Shown: positions 1 through 7,069 of the stretch, one piece after another
Layout: every line of letters begins with the position of its first letter
Position numbering within the stretch: position 1 is the stretch's first letter
NCBI RefSeq assembly: GCF_019449565.1
Contig: NZ_JAGRPM010000088.1
Span: 124,001-188,000, forward strand
Direction: 5' to 3'
Length of the DNA: 64,000 bases
Source: Rhodoblastus sp.
Lineage (GTDB): Bacteria; Pseudomonadota; Alphaproteobacteria; Rhizobiales; Beijerinckiaceae
Position numbers and translations under genes: made by a program
Notes under the pieces: model-generated
Told to the model about the DNA's origin: nothing
Databases searched by the model: none
The model's input: only the letters and a program-made list of their open reading frames with translations

Positions 1-760
1 ACCGCGTCCGCGCCTGGTCAATGACCCACTGGACCGGATCCGGCTCGAAGTCTCTGTTCTTCCACTCGTAAAAGGTCTTGACCGGGTTGAAGGCTGCGTT
101 CGCCGTGGCGATCATCGGAGCGATATTGGGGTGCTGGGAGCAGAATTTCTTCACAAGCCTGTAATTCTCCGGCATGCGAAGGAAATCCTCGGACTTGCTC
201 AATTTGGCGGACAAATTCGAAAAGCCCGCATGGTCGGCGCGCAAATTGGTTCCGCCCGTCTCGGATGTGTAGATATTCGTCACCAGGACGGCGAAATACT
301 CCTCTTCGTCGCCATAGCCGCTCATCGGCCCCGTCAAGGTTTTTTGATTGAAGTCCCTGCCCGTGAAACGGGCCGAGTGAACAAGTTCATGCAGCAATAT
401 CTCGTCCGGTTTTGAACCGGGTCCACTCGCGCATGAACCGGTCATCCATGTATCGGGAGAGTAATGCACGGTCGCCCGTCCCGGCACGGTGAAAAATCCA
501 GCCCTCATTTCGGGCCAATCCTCTCCGGGTTGGTTTCCGGTTGCGTTGCACACGCCGAATTGTTTCGCGTCCTGAGTATTCCATGGCACGATCTCGACGC
601 CGCCATGCGCGGTGATTTTCCGAAAAATGGCGCGAGGAACGGCGAATTTGGAAAGCAACACCAGGATGTTGCTTAACTTAATCTCGTAAAGGCGCTGATC
701 GGCACTGTTGAGACCGTCGCCGTCGATGACGATACCGAGATGAGGAAATTCCATACTCAT
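1..760 (-). CDS. Putative zinc metallopeptidase (HExxH), 3'-truncated by window edge
   Basis: Open frame of 253 codons starting at ATG 760 and running off the left edge without a stop. A strong ribosome site (GGGAGGAAAAC) lies directly upstream; a second ATG two codons in is an alternative start. Residues 124-128 read HELVH, an HExxH zinc site, preceded by DEILL. About 24 residues on, an acidic run (DEEE, 151-154) followed by YFAVLVTN could supply the third zinc ligand. No signal peptide is visible: the N-terminus is MSMEFPHLGIVIDGDG. The arrangement resembles the M91 effector-type peptidases, but that assignment is inferred from motif spacing only. There is no partner gene within the window, and the frame does not overlap any other convincing gene. 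Substrate and location are unknown. Confidence 0.72.
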   Translation of the reverse strand, partial: MSMEFPHLGIVIDGDGLNSADQRLYEIKLSNILVLLSKFAVPRAIFRKITAHGGVEIVPWNTQDAKQFGVCNATGNQPGEDWPEMRAGFFTVPGRATVHYSPDTWMTGSCASGPGSKPDEILLHELVHSARFTGRDFNQKTLTGPMSGYGDEEEYFAVLVTNIYTSETGGTNLRADHAGFSNLSAKLSKSEDFLRMPENYRLVKKFCSQHPNIAPMIATANAAFNPVKTFYEWKNRDFEPDPVQWVIDQARTR

Positions 761-1218
761 GTTTTCCTCCCGACTTTTTCAGGCTTGTCGCGCGGGGCGC
801 CGGACGCTTTTCAAGGCGCGTTTCTGAAAATTGCCGCACCACTTAAACCGCGGATCGCATAAAAGGTTCGGCGCCATCGAATCCGGGGCCATCGTTGCAA
901 ATTATCAAGGAAAAGCGCGCCACCCAGATCCCTTTTCCGCAACCATCGAAGGCGCGATCCGCTCTGGAATCGAAGCGGCCACGCTGCTGGCGTGACCATC
1001 GTCACGGTCACCTCTGCCAAGCTTGTGTTAAAATAACAACGGATCGCTTTGGAGGCGCGCCTGGAATCCCTCCAGCGCGCCTTGGGGAGATGGTCGCAAT
1101 GGAACATTAAACCCGTTGCGCCGCGTTCGGGATTTTCAGCGCCGCAATTCTGTCGGCGCCCGCATTGGGGAACCGCGCATCTGAAGCGCAATGGGCTCCG
1201 CCGCCTCCGGACGGGCGC

Positions 1219-1356
1219 GGGCCTCCTCCGCCGCCCCCCGGAGGCAGGCGTCCTCCACCACCTCCGCCGGGCAGAGGCTGGGGCGGTCCTCCACCACCCC
1301 CGCCGGGCAGGGGCTGGCGTGGTCCTCCGCCACCACCGCCGGGCGGCGGCTGGGGC
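1219..1356. repeat. 36-bp tandem repeat, Pro-rich (plus) or Gly-rich (minus)
   Basis: Three 36-bp units at 1249-1284, 1285-1320 and 1321-1356 follow a shorter 30-bp unit at 1219-1248. In the plus frame each unit reads like G-PPPPPP-GRGWR; in one minus frame it reads like QPLPGGGGGP. Most differences between units fall at the third codon position of both frames, because the two frames share the same wobble bases. The repeat therefore cannot show which strand is coding. Confidence 0.8.
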
Positions 1357-1493
1357 AGTCGCTGGACTTGCTGGTTGCGCCCGTCGCCTTGGGGTCCGCG
1401 CAGGGTCTGCGGCTGGCGCTGAGCCGATCGGGGCCGGGGCCTGCATATCGGCTCTCGGCTCTCGGCCCTCGATCCTCGCGGCGGGGCTGTTCA

Positions 1494-1552
1494 GGCTTTT
1501 TGCGAGTCGGGCTTTTTGCGAGTCGGGCGTTTTTGCGAGTTGAGCGTTTTTG
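1494..1552. repeat. 16-bp T-rich tandem repeat
   Basis: Two exact 16-bp copies (GGCTTTTTGCGAGTCG) at 1494-1509 and 1510-1525 are followed by a 17-bp variant at 1526-1542 and a partial copy ending at 1552. It lies just before the open frame of hpnG, so copy-number change could alter spacing to that gene's promoter. Confidence 0.8.
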
Positions 1553-1560
1553 ATTGACTC

Positions 1561-2415
1561 GTGGCGGGCTTGGCCTATGTCGCTAGGCGAACGTCTTGCC
1601 GAAGGCTGCGGCTATCGGGACGACGGCGCGTGGTTTCGAATTTGCCGAGGCGGGCCTTGCAGAATTCCGCAGCATATGATGGAGCGCCGGCGCGTGCGGC
1701 GCGGCGCGGTCGCGGCGAGCTTGTCCGGCCGCGCATCGCCATTGTCGTCGGCATGAAGTCCGAGGCGCGCATCGCCGCCGCGGGCGCGGACCTGACGATC
1801 ATTGGCGGCGGTTCGGCGGCGCAGGTGGAGCATGGCCTCGCCCGCGCCCATCATCGCGCGAGGGCGGATGGCAAGCCGCTGCATGGCGTGCTGAGCTTCG
1901 GCATCGCGGGCGCGCTGGCCCCGCATCTGCGTCCGGGCGATGTTTTGCTGCCGCACGCCGTCCATGCAGGCGGCAAGGCCTATGCTTGCCATGCGGGATG
2001 GACGGGCCAGTTGTCGCGTCATTTGCCGCATGCGCATAGCGGCGCACTGCTGGGCGTCGATCAGCCGATCCTGACGCCGGAGCACAAGCGCCGGCTGCAC
2101 GGCGCCCATGGCGCGCTGGCGGTCGATATGGAATCGCATGGCGCCGCGCGTTTCGCGACCACGAACGGCCTGCCTTTCGCGGCTTTGCGCGCAATCGCCG
2201 ATCCGCAGGGCCGCGCCATTCCCCCGGCGGCCATGGCGGGCTTCAAACCCGATGGAACGGCGGACATCTGGGCGGTTCTTGCCGCGCTCGCGCTCAGCCC
2301 GGGCCAGCTCGGCGGTCTGATCCGCACGGCCTTCGACGCCCGGGCCGGAATGGCCGCCTTACTCGGCAGCCGCCGTACGCTCGGGAGCTTTTTCGGCTTC
2401 GATGATCTCGTTTAG
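1561..2415 (+). CDS. hpnG: Hopanoid nucleosidase/phosphorylase HpnG
   Basis: Phosphorylase/nucleosidase-superfamily protein, matching HpnG, which removes adenine from adenosylhopane in extended hopanoid synthesis. The core begins at IAIVVGMKSEARI, followed by a Gly-rich strand (LSFGIAGAL), a VDMES motif typical of the purine-phosphorylase substrate site, and a C-terminal SRRTLGSFFGF stretch. The true start is unclear. The frame is open from GTG 1561, with GTG 1630, TTG 1642, TTG 1657 and ATG 1753 as other options. The first 50 or so residues are Arg-rich and unlike the family, while ATG 1753 would cut the first beta strand, so a start near 1642-1657 is likely. It converges on hpnH, and the two coding regions overlap by 57 bp. 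Confidence 0.85.
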   Translation: MAGLAYVARRTSCRRLRLSGRRRVVSNLPRRALQNSAAYDGAPARAARRGRGELVRPRIAIVVGMKSEARIAAAGADLTIIGGGSAAQVEHGLARAHHRARADGKPLHGVLSFGIAGALAPHLRPGDVLLPHAVHAGGKAYACHAGWTGQLSRHLPHAHSGALLGVDQPILTPEHKRRLHGAHGALAVDMESHGAARFATTNGLPFAALRAIADPQGRAIPPAAMAGFKPDGTADIWAVLAALALSPGQLGGLIRTAFDARAGMAALLGSRRTLGSFFGFDDLV

Positions 2416-3507
2416 CCGTTGGCCGATCTGCGCCGTATAGGCGTATTCGGCAGGGCGCTGCTTGTCGAGCGGGATGTCCGGGGCGAAAGGGCCTTCCGTA
2501 TTCACGCCGAATAGCGCGACCTTGAGCGCCGCGAAGGGATTCTTCACCGCATGGGTGACGGCGCTCGGCTCGAAGCCGCAATGCACCATGCAGTCGGCGC
2601 ATTTCTCGTAATTGCCGACGCCGTAGGAATCCCAATCCGTGGTCTCCATCAGCTCCTTGAAGGTCTTGGCGTAGCCTTCGTTGAGCAGATAGCAGGGACG
2701 CTGCCAGCCGAACACCGTGCGCAGAGGATTGCCCCAGGGCGTGCAATGATAGGTCTGGTTGCCGGCCAGGAAATCGAGAAACAGCGACGACTGGAAAAAG
2801 GCCCATTTGCGGCCCTTGTCGCCGCGCCGGAAGATCGCGCGGAACAATTCCTTGGTCTTGTTGCGGTTCAGGAAGTGGTCCTGATCCGGGGCGCGCTCAT
2901 AGGCGTAGCCGGGCGAGACGGTGGCGCTGTCCACGCCCATGCCCTTGAGCGTATCGAGGAAGCCGGCGACGCGCTCGGGGTCGGCGTCATTGAAGAGGGT
3001 GCAATTAATGGTGACGCGGAAGCCTTTTGCACGGGCGGCCTTGATGGCGGCGACGGCGCGGTCGTAGACGCCCGCCTGGCAGACGGATTTGTCGTGCATC
3101 TCGCGGTCGCCATCGAGATGGACCGAGAAATTAAAGGCTTGCGAGGGTTCGAACTCGCTCATTTTCTTTTCGAGCAGCAAGGCGTTGGTGCAGAGCGTGA
3201 CGAATTTGCCGCGATCCAGCGCGCCGCGCACGATCTTGCCGATTTCCTTGTGCAGCAGCGGCTCGCCGCCGGCGATCACCACCACGGGGGCGCCGCATTC
3301 GTCGATCGCCTCCATGCAGTCTTCATAGGGCAGGCGCTGGTTCAGGATCTTGTCGGGATAGTCGATCTTGCCGCAGCCGGCGCAAGCGAGATTGCAGCGG
3401 AATAGGGGTTCGAGCATCAGGACGAGGGGATAGCGCTTCCGTCCGAGCAAATGCTGCTTGAGGATATAGGCGCCGATCCGCGCCCCCTGAATCACCGGGA
3501 TTCCCAT
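2359..3507 (-). CDS. hpnH: Hopanoid radical SAM protein HpnH (adenosylhopane synthase)
   Basis: 382-residue radical SAM enzyme that joins the 5'-deoxyadenosyl group to diploptene to form adenosylhopane, the first step of C35 hopanoid synthesis. The iron-sulfur motif CNLACAGC places cysteines at 38, 42 and 45, and GGEPLL follows as the SAM-binding motif. A second Cys-rich region near the C-terminus (CADCMVHCG) suggests a further metal site, as in the family. The start MGIPVIQGARIG at 3507 is set by a good ribosome site (GAGGAG) and by family length. The frame is open further upstream to 3738, but that extension is not family-like. It is divergent from hpnN with 220 bp between the starts, and its 3' end overlaps hpnG. 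Confidence 0.95.
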   Translation of the reverse strand: MGIPVIQGARIGAYILKQHLLGRKRYPLVLMLEPLFRCNLACAGCGKIDYPDKILNQRLPYEDCMEAIDECGAPVVVIAGGEPLLHKEIGKIVRGALDRGKFVTLCTNALLLEKKMSEFEPSQAFNFSVHLDGDREMHDKSVCQAGVYDRAVAAIKAARAKGFRVTINCTLFNDADPERVAGFLDTLKGMGVDSATVSPGYAYERAPDQDHFLNRNKTKELFRAIFRRGDKGRKWAFFQSSLFLDFLAGNQTYHCTPWGNPLRTVFGWQRPCYLLNEGYAKTFKELMETTDWDSYGVGNYEKCADCMVHCGFEPSAVTHAVKNPFAALKVALFGVNTEGPFAPDIPLDKQRPAEYAYTAQIGQRLNEIIEAEKAPERTAAAE

Positions 3508-3727
3508 TGCCGCTCCTCTGGCGTCGGCGCCCCGCGCCTTTGAATTGTCAGCTTTCCAACGGACCAATAGGCCGAATAAGCCTTTTGTCGCAAGCAAAAA
3601 CCTGGCTGCGCCAAATGGTCTGGAGACGAATAATGCGCTGGGCTGGTTCCCTTTCCCGCAAAAATAAAGCAGTTTCCCAGCGCCGGCGGCGGCGATCATG
3701 CCTGAATCGCGCTGGTGTGGGAATGAC

Positions 3728-6403
3728 ATGACCGACACTGACGAGTTTCTTCACCCGGACGCCGAAGAGATCGGCATTGTCGCGCGAACCGTCGCCTTCT
3801 GCGCCGCTCACAAGTTCCTGGTTCTGGCCCTTTCGCTCGTTGTGACCGTCCTCGCGGGGCTTTACGCGGCGGACCGCTTCGCCATGAGCACCGACCTCAA
3901 CAAGCTCATCAATCCCGATTTGCCTTGGCGCCAACGTGAGATTGCGCTCGGGAAAGCCTTTCCTCAGCGCGAAAACATGATTCTGGCGGTGCTCGACGGG
4001 CCATCGCCGGAACTGGCGACCAAAGGCGCGCTGGCGCTGGCCGAGGCGCTCAAGCCGCAGACGCAGTTTTTCGCGGGCGTCACCAGCCTCGAAACCAGCG
4101 ATTTCTTCCGCCGTAACGGCCTTTTGTACCTTCCGGCCAAGGAGGTCGAGGCGAAGACGGACCAGCTGATCGAGGCCCAGCCCTTCCTTGGGGCGCTGGC
4201 CAAGGACCCCACCCTGCGCGGATTTTCCGGCGCGCTCGGCCTGATGGCGCGCGGCGGAAAGGAGGCCGCGGGCCTCGCCAAGCCGCTCGAAAGCATCGCC
4301 GGCGCGGTCGAGGCCGCCAATGCCGGAAAGCCGAGCGATTTTTCGTGGTCGGCCTTGTTCTCGGGCGAACCGCCGGCGGCGCGCGACAAGCGGCGCTTCC
4401 TGATGGTCAAGCCGGTGATGGACTTTTCCGCGCTGGAGCCGGGCGCTGATGCCGCCGACGCCTTGCGCGCGACCGCGCAGCAGATCGGCCTGACGCCGGA
4501 GACTGGCTACCGCCTGCGCCTGACCGGCGACGTGGCGCTGCAGGACGAGGAATTCTCGACGCTGGCCGAAGGCGCGGCGCTCAACAATAGCCTCATGGTT
4601 CTGGCGGTTCTCTTCATCCTCTGGCGCGCCTTGCGCTGGGGGCGGCTGATCCTCGCCGTGATGGTCAATCTGGTGATCGGCCTGGCCGTCACCGCCGCGC
4701 TGGGCCTTTGGATGGTCGGGTCGCTCAATCCCATTTCCGTCGCCTTCGCGGTGCTCTTTGTCGGCATCGGCGTGGATTTCGGCATTCAGTTCTCGGTGCG
4801 CTACCGCGAAGAGCGCTATCGCGACGATAATGTGCAGCGCGCCCTGAATTCGTCGGGCGCGAAAGCCAGCCTGCCGCTGGCTCTGGCCGCGGCCGCGACG
4901 GCCGCGGGCTTTTATTCCTTCATCCCGACCGATTATCGCGGCGTCTCGGAACTTGGCCTGGTCGCTGGCGGCGGCATGATCGTCGCCTTCCTGACTTCGA
5001 TCACGGCGCTGCCGGCCCTGCTGGCAGTCTTGAAGCCCCCGTCCGAAACGAAGCCTGTCGGCTACGCCTTCCTCGCGCCGCTCGACGAATTCCAGATGAG
5101 CCATCGCAAAGGCATCATCGCGGCGGCGCTCGGTCTGGCTTTGCTCGGCTCGCCGCTGTTGACCAAGGTGCGGTTCGACTACAACCCGCTCAATCTGCGC
5201 AGCGCGCAGACTGAATCGGTGGCGGCCCTGCTCGATCTGATGCAGGACCCGCACACGAGCCCAAATATCATCGAGGTTCTGGCGCCGTCGCTGGCGGCGG
5301 CGGACCAGCTCGCGGTCAAGCTGCGCGCCCTGCCTCTGGTCGAGGGCGTGACCAGCCTGTCGGATTTCGTGCCCGAGGATCAGGCGCCCAAACTCGCGGC
5401 AATTTCGGAGGCGCGCGGCCTGCTCGGCCCGAGCCTCGATCCCGGCCGCCCGCGTCCGGCCTCGGACGCCGAGGACGTCCAGGCTCTCGCTGGCGCCGGC
5501 GCGGCTTTGCGCAAGGCGGCGGGCGAAAGTCAGGAGCTGGCGCCGCTCGCCCGCCTCGGCGTGGCGCTCGAACGCCTGAGCCAGGGGCCGGAGCCGGCCC
5601 GCGCGCTCGCCCGGGCGTCGCTGATCGCGCCAATGCAGGCCTTGCTCGACGACGTGCGCCTGACCCTTCAGGCCGGCCCGGTCACGATCGACAATCTGCC
5701 GCAGGAGCTGCGCCGCGACTGGATCACGGCGGACGGGAGGGCGCGGCTTGAGATCGCCCCGCGCGGCGACAAGAACGATTACGACAAGATGCGGCCCTTC
5801 GTGGATCAGGTTCTGGCGGTCGCGCCCGACGCTTCCGGCGCGCCGGTTTCCATCCTCGCCTCGGGCGACACCGTCATTCGCGCCTTCATGGAGGCGGGCG
5901 CGCTGGCCCTGATCTCGATTTCCCTCCTGCTGTATCTGGCGTTGCGCCGGGTCGGCGACGTCGCCTTGACCCTCGCGCCGCTGCTGCTCGCGGGCGTCTA
6001 TACGATGGAAATCTGCGCCCTGATCGGCTTGCGGCTGAATTTCGCCAATATTATCGCACTGCCTCTGCTGCTCGGCCTCGGCGTCGCCTTCAAAATTTAT
6101 TATGTGATCGCCTGGCGGGCCGGCTCGGCCAAATTGCTGCGCACGGGGCTGACGCGGGCGATCTTCTTCAGCGCCATGACCACGGCCACCGCCTTCGGCA
6201 GCCTCTGGATGTCCAATCATCCCGGCACGTCGAGCATGGGCAAGCTGCTGGCCCTGTCGCTGGCCACCACGCTCTGCGCGGCGGTCCTGTTCCAGCCGGC
6301 CCTGATGGGCCCGCCGCGCGCCCGCAAGACGCAAGATCAGGAGGAAGTCGAGGAGGAAGCGGAGGACGAGGCCAGGGAGGAAGCCAAGGTGGAATCGAAG
6401 TGA
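3728..6403 (+). CDS. hpnN: Hopanoid transporter HpnN (RND/MMPL family)
   Basis: About 891 residues, an RND-type inner-membrane transporter known to move hopanoids to the outer membrane. A first membrane helix at about 22-44 (FLVLALSLVVTVLAGL) is followed by a large periplasmic domain beginning STDLNKLINPDLPW. A block of helices comes next (SLMVLAVLFILWRALRW to ALPALLAVL), then a second periplasmic domain, and a final helix block (LALISISLLLYLALRRVG). The C-terminus is a charged, Glu/Lys-rich tail. ATG 3728 gives MTDTDEFLHPDAEE; ATG 3698 is ten codons upstream in frame and cannot be excluded. The divergent neighbour hpnH makes the substrate class. The mog-like gene begins inside its stop codon. 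Confidence 0.93.
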   Translation: MTDTDEFLHPDAEEIGIVARTVAFCAAHKFLVLALSLVVTVLAGLYAADRFAMSTDLNKLINPDLPWRQREIALGKAFPQRENMILAVLDGPSPELATKGALALAEALKPQTQFFAGVTSLETSDFFRRNGLLYLPAKEVEAKTDQLIEAQPFLGALAKDPTLRGFSGALGLMARGGKEAAGLAKPLESIAGAVEAANAGKPSDFSWSALFSGEPPAARDKRRFLMVKPVMDFSALEPGADAADALRATAQQIGLTPETGYRLRLTGDVALQDEEFSTLAEGAALNNSLMVLAVLFILWRALRWGRLILAVMVNLVIGLAVTAALGLWMVGSLNPISVAFAVLFVGIGVDFGIQFSVRYREERYRDDNVQRALNSSGAKASLPLALAAAATAAGFYSFIPTDYRGVSELGLVAGGGMIVAFLTSITALPALLAVLKPPSETKPVGYAFLAPLDEFQMSHRKGIIAAALGLALLGSPLLTKVRFDYNPLNLRSAQTESVAALLDLMQDPHTSPNIIEVLAPSLAAADQLAVKLRALPLVEGVTSLSDFVPEDQAPKLAAISEARGLLGPSLDPGRPRPASDAEDVQALAGAGAALRKAAGESQELAPLARLGVALERLSQGPEPARALARASLIAPMQALLDDVRLTLQAGPVTIDNLPQELRRDWITADGRARLEIAPRGDKNDYDKMRPFVDQVLAVAPDASGAPVSILASGDTVIRAFMEAGALALISISLLLYLALRRVGDVALTLAPLLLAGVYTMEICALIGLRLNFANIIALPLLLGLGVAFKIYYVIAWRAGSAKLLRTGLTRAIFFSAMTTATAFGSLWMSNHPGTSSMGKLLALSLATTLCAAVLFQPALMGPPRARKTQDQEEVEEEAEDEAREEAKVESK

Positions 6404-6939
6404 CCGCGACGCCCGCAAAGATCGGCGTCCTGACCATTTCCGACCGCGCCAGCGCCGGAATCTACGAGGATGTTTCCGGCCCCGCCATCGCCGAATGGCT
6501 CGGCAAGGCCCTGTCCGTGCCCTATGAACTAGACGTAAGGGTGATCCCAGACGGTTTCGAACGCGTGCGGGACGAGCTGATCGACATGGCCGACAAAGCG
6601 GGCTGCTGCCTGGTCCTGACCACGGGCGGCACCGGGCCGGCTCCGCGCGACCTGACGCCGGAGGCGACTCTCGCCGCCGCCCACCGCGAAATGCCCGGAT
6701 TTGGCGAGCTCATGCGCATGAAAAGCCTGGAGCAGACGCCCACGGCCATCCTGTCGCGCCAGACGGCGGCCCATCGCGGCGCCTGCCTGTTCGTGAACCT
6801 GCCGGGCAGCCCCCGTTCGATCGATCTCTGCCTCAAGGCGGTCTTTCCGGCCATCCCCTATTGCGTGGAGCTGATCGGCGGCGCATGGCTGGACACGCAT
6901 GGGGATTTTGTCAAAACAGTGCGGCCGATGAAAAAATAG
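6400..6939 (+). CDS. mog: Molybdopterin adenylyltransferase (Mog/MoaB type)
   Basis: 179-residue MoCF-biosynthesis fold protein. It activates molybdopterin by adenylation before molybdenum insertion. The signature TTGGTGPAPRD lies near residue 70, and the N-terminal strand KIGVLTISDRAS is typical. The start is GTG 6400, overlapping the hpnN stop (GTGA), so the two are probably translated together. No other molybdenum cofactor gene is in the window, so pairing with a hopanoid transporter is likely positional. Proteins of this fold are split between MoaB and Mog; length and motif fit Mog, but I cannot separate the two firmly. Confidence 0.87.
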   Translation: MTATPAKIGVLTISDRASAGIYEDVSGPAIAEWLGKALSVPYELDVRVIPDGFERVRDELIDMADKAGCCLVLTTGGTGPAPRDLTPEATLAAAHREMPGFGELMRMKSLEQTPTAILSRQTAAHRGACLFVNLPGSPRSIDLCLKAVFPAIPYCVELIGGAWLDTHGDFVKTVRPMKK

Positions 6940-7069
6940 GCTGAAGCGCTGCTTTTTCACCCATGGAATTTTTCTTCGGGCGACTATGATAATCTGCGCC
7001 GGTCGCTAAAATTTAGGCAGCGTCGCCTCCGGGCGACGTGGAGTCGGTACGGGTTGTTCAGGGGGAGTA

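Larger units (their letters stand above)
761..1560. other. 800-bp gap: low-complexity DNA without a convincing gene
   Basis: No open frame here looks like a normal gene. The right half carries a 36-bp repeat coding for Pro/Gly-rich peptides on either strand and a 16-bp T-rich tandem repeat. A plus-strand frame opening after the TAA at 1108-1110 reads a short hydrophobic stretch (IFSAAILSAPALG) and then the Pro-rich repeats up to the TGA at 1420-1422, which looks like a secreted Pro-rich protein. It has no ATG, only TTG at 1165. A minus-strand Gly/Pro-rich frame has no start at all. A decayed or very short gene is possible. Confidence 0.5.

Noticed and set aside
1219..1356. Possible CRISPR array
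   Set aside because: The repeats are directly adjacent with no unique spacers and are coding-like in period (36 bp, divisible by three).
811..1446. 211-codon minus-strand frame through the Pro/Gly repeat region
   Set aside because: Its composition (Ala, Arg, Trp runs) follows from the repeats; it has no recognisable domain and no good ribosome site.
2359..3738. Longer hpnH starting at 3738
   Set aside because: The extra 77 residues do not match the family, and an excellent ribosome site precedes ATG 3507.
3548..6418. 956-codon open frame antisense to hpnN
   Set aside because: It is rich in Arg, Gln and Gly with no domain or membrane pattern and mirrors the wobble bases of hpnN; the plus-strand frame has clear transporter helices.
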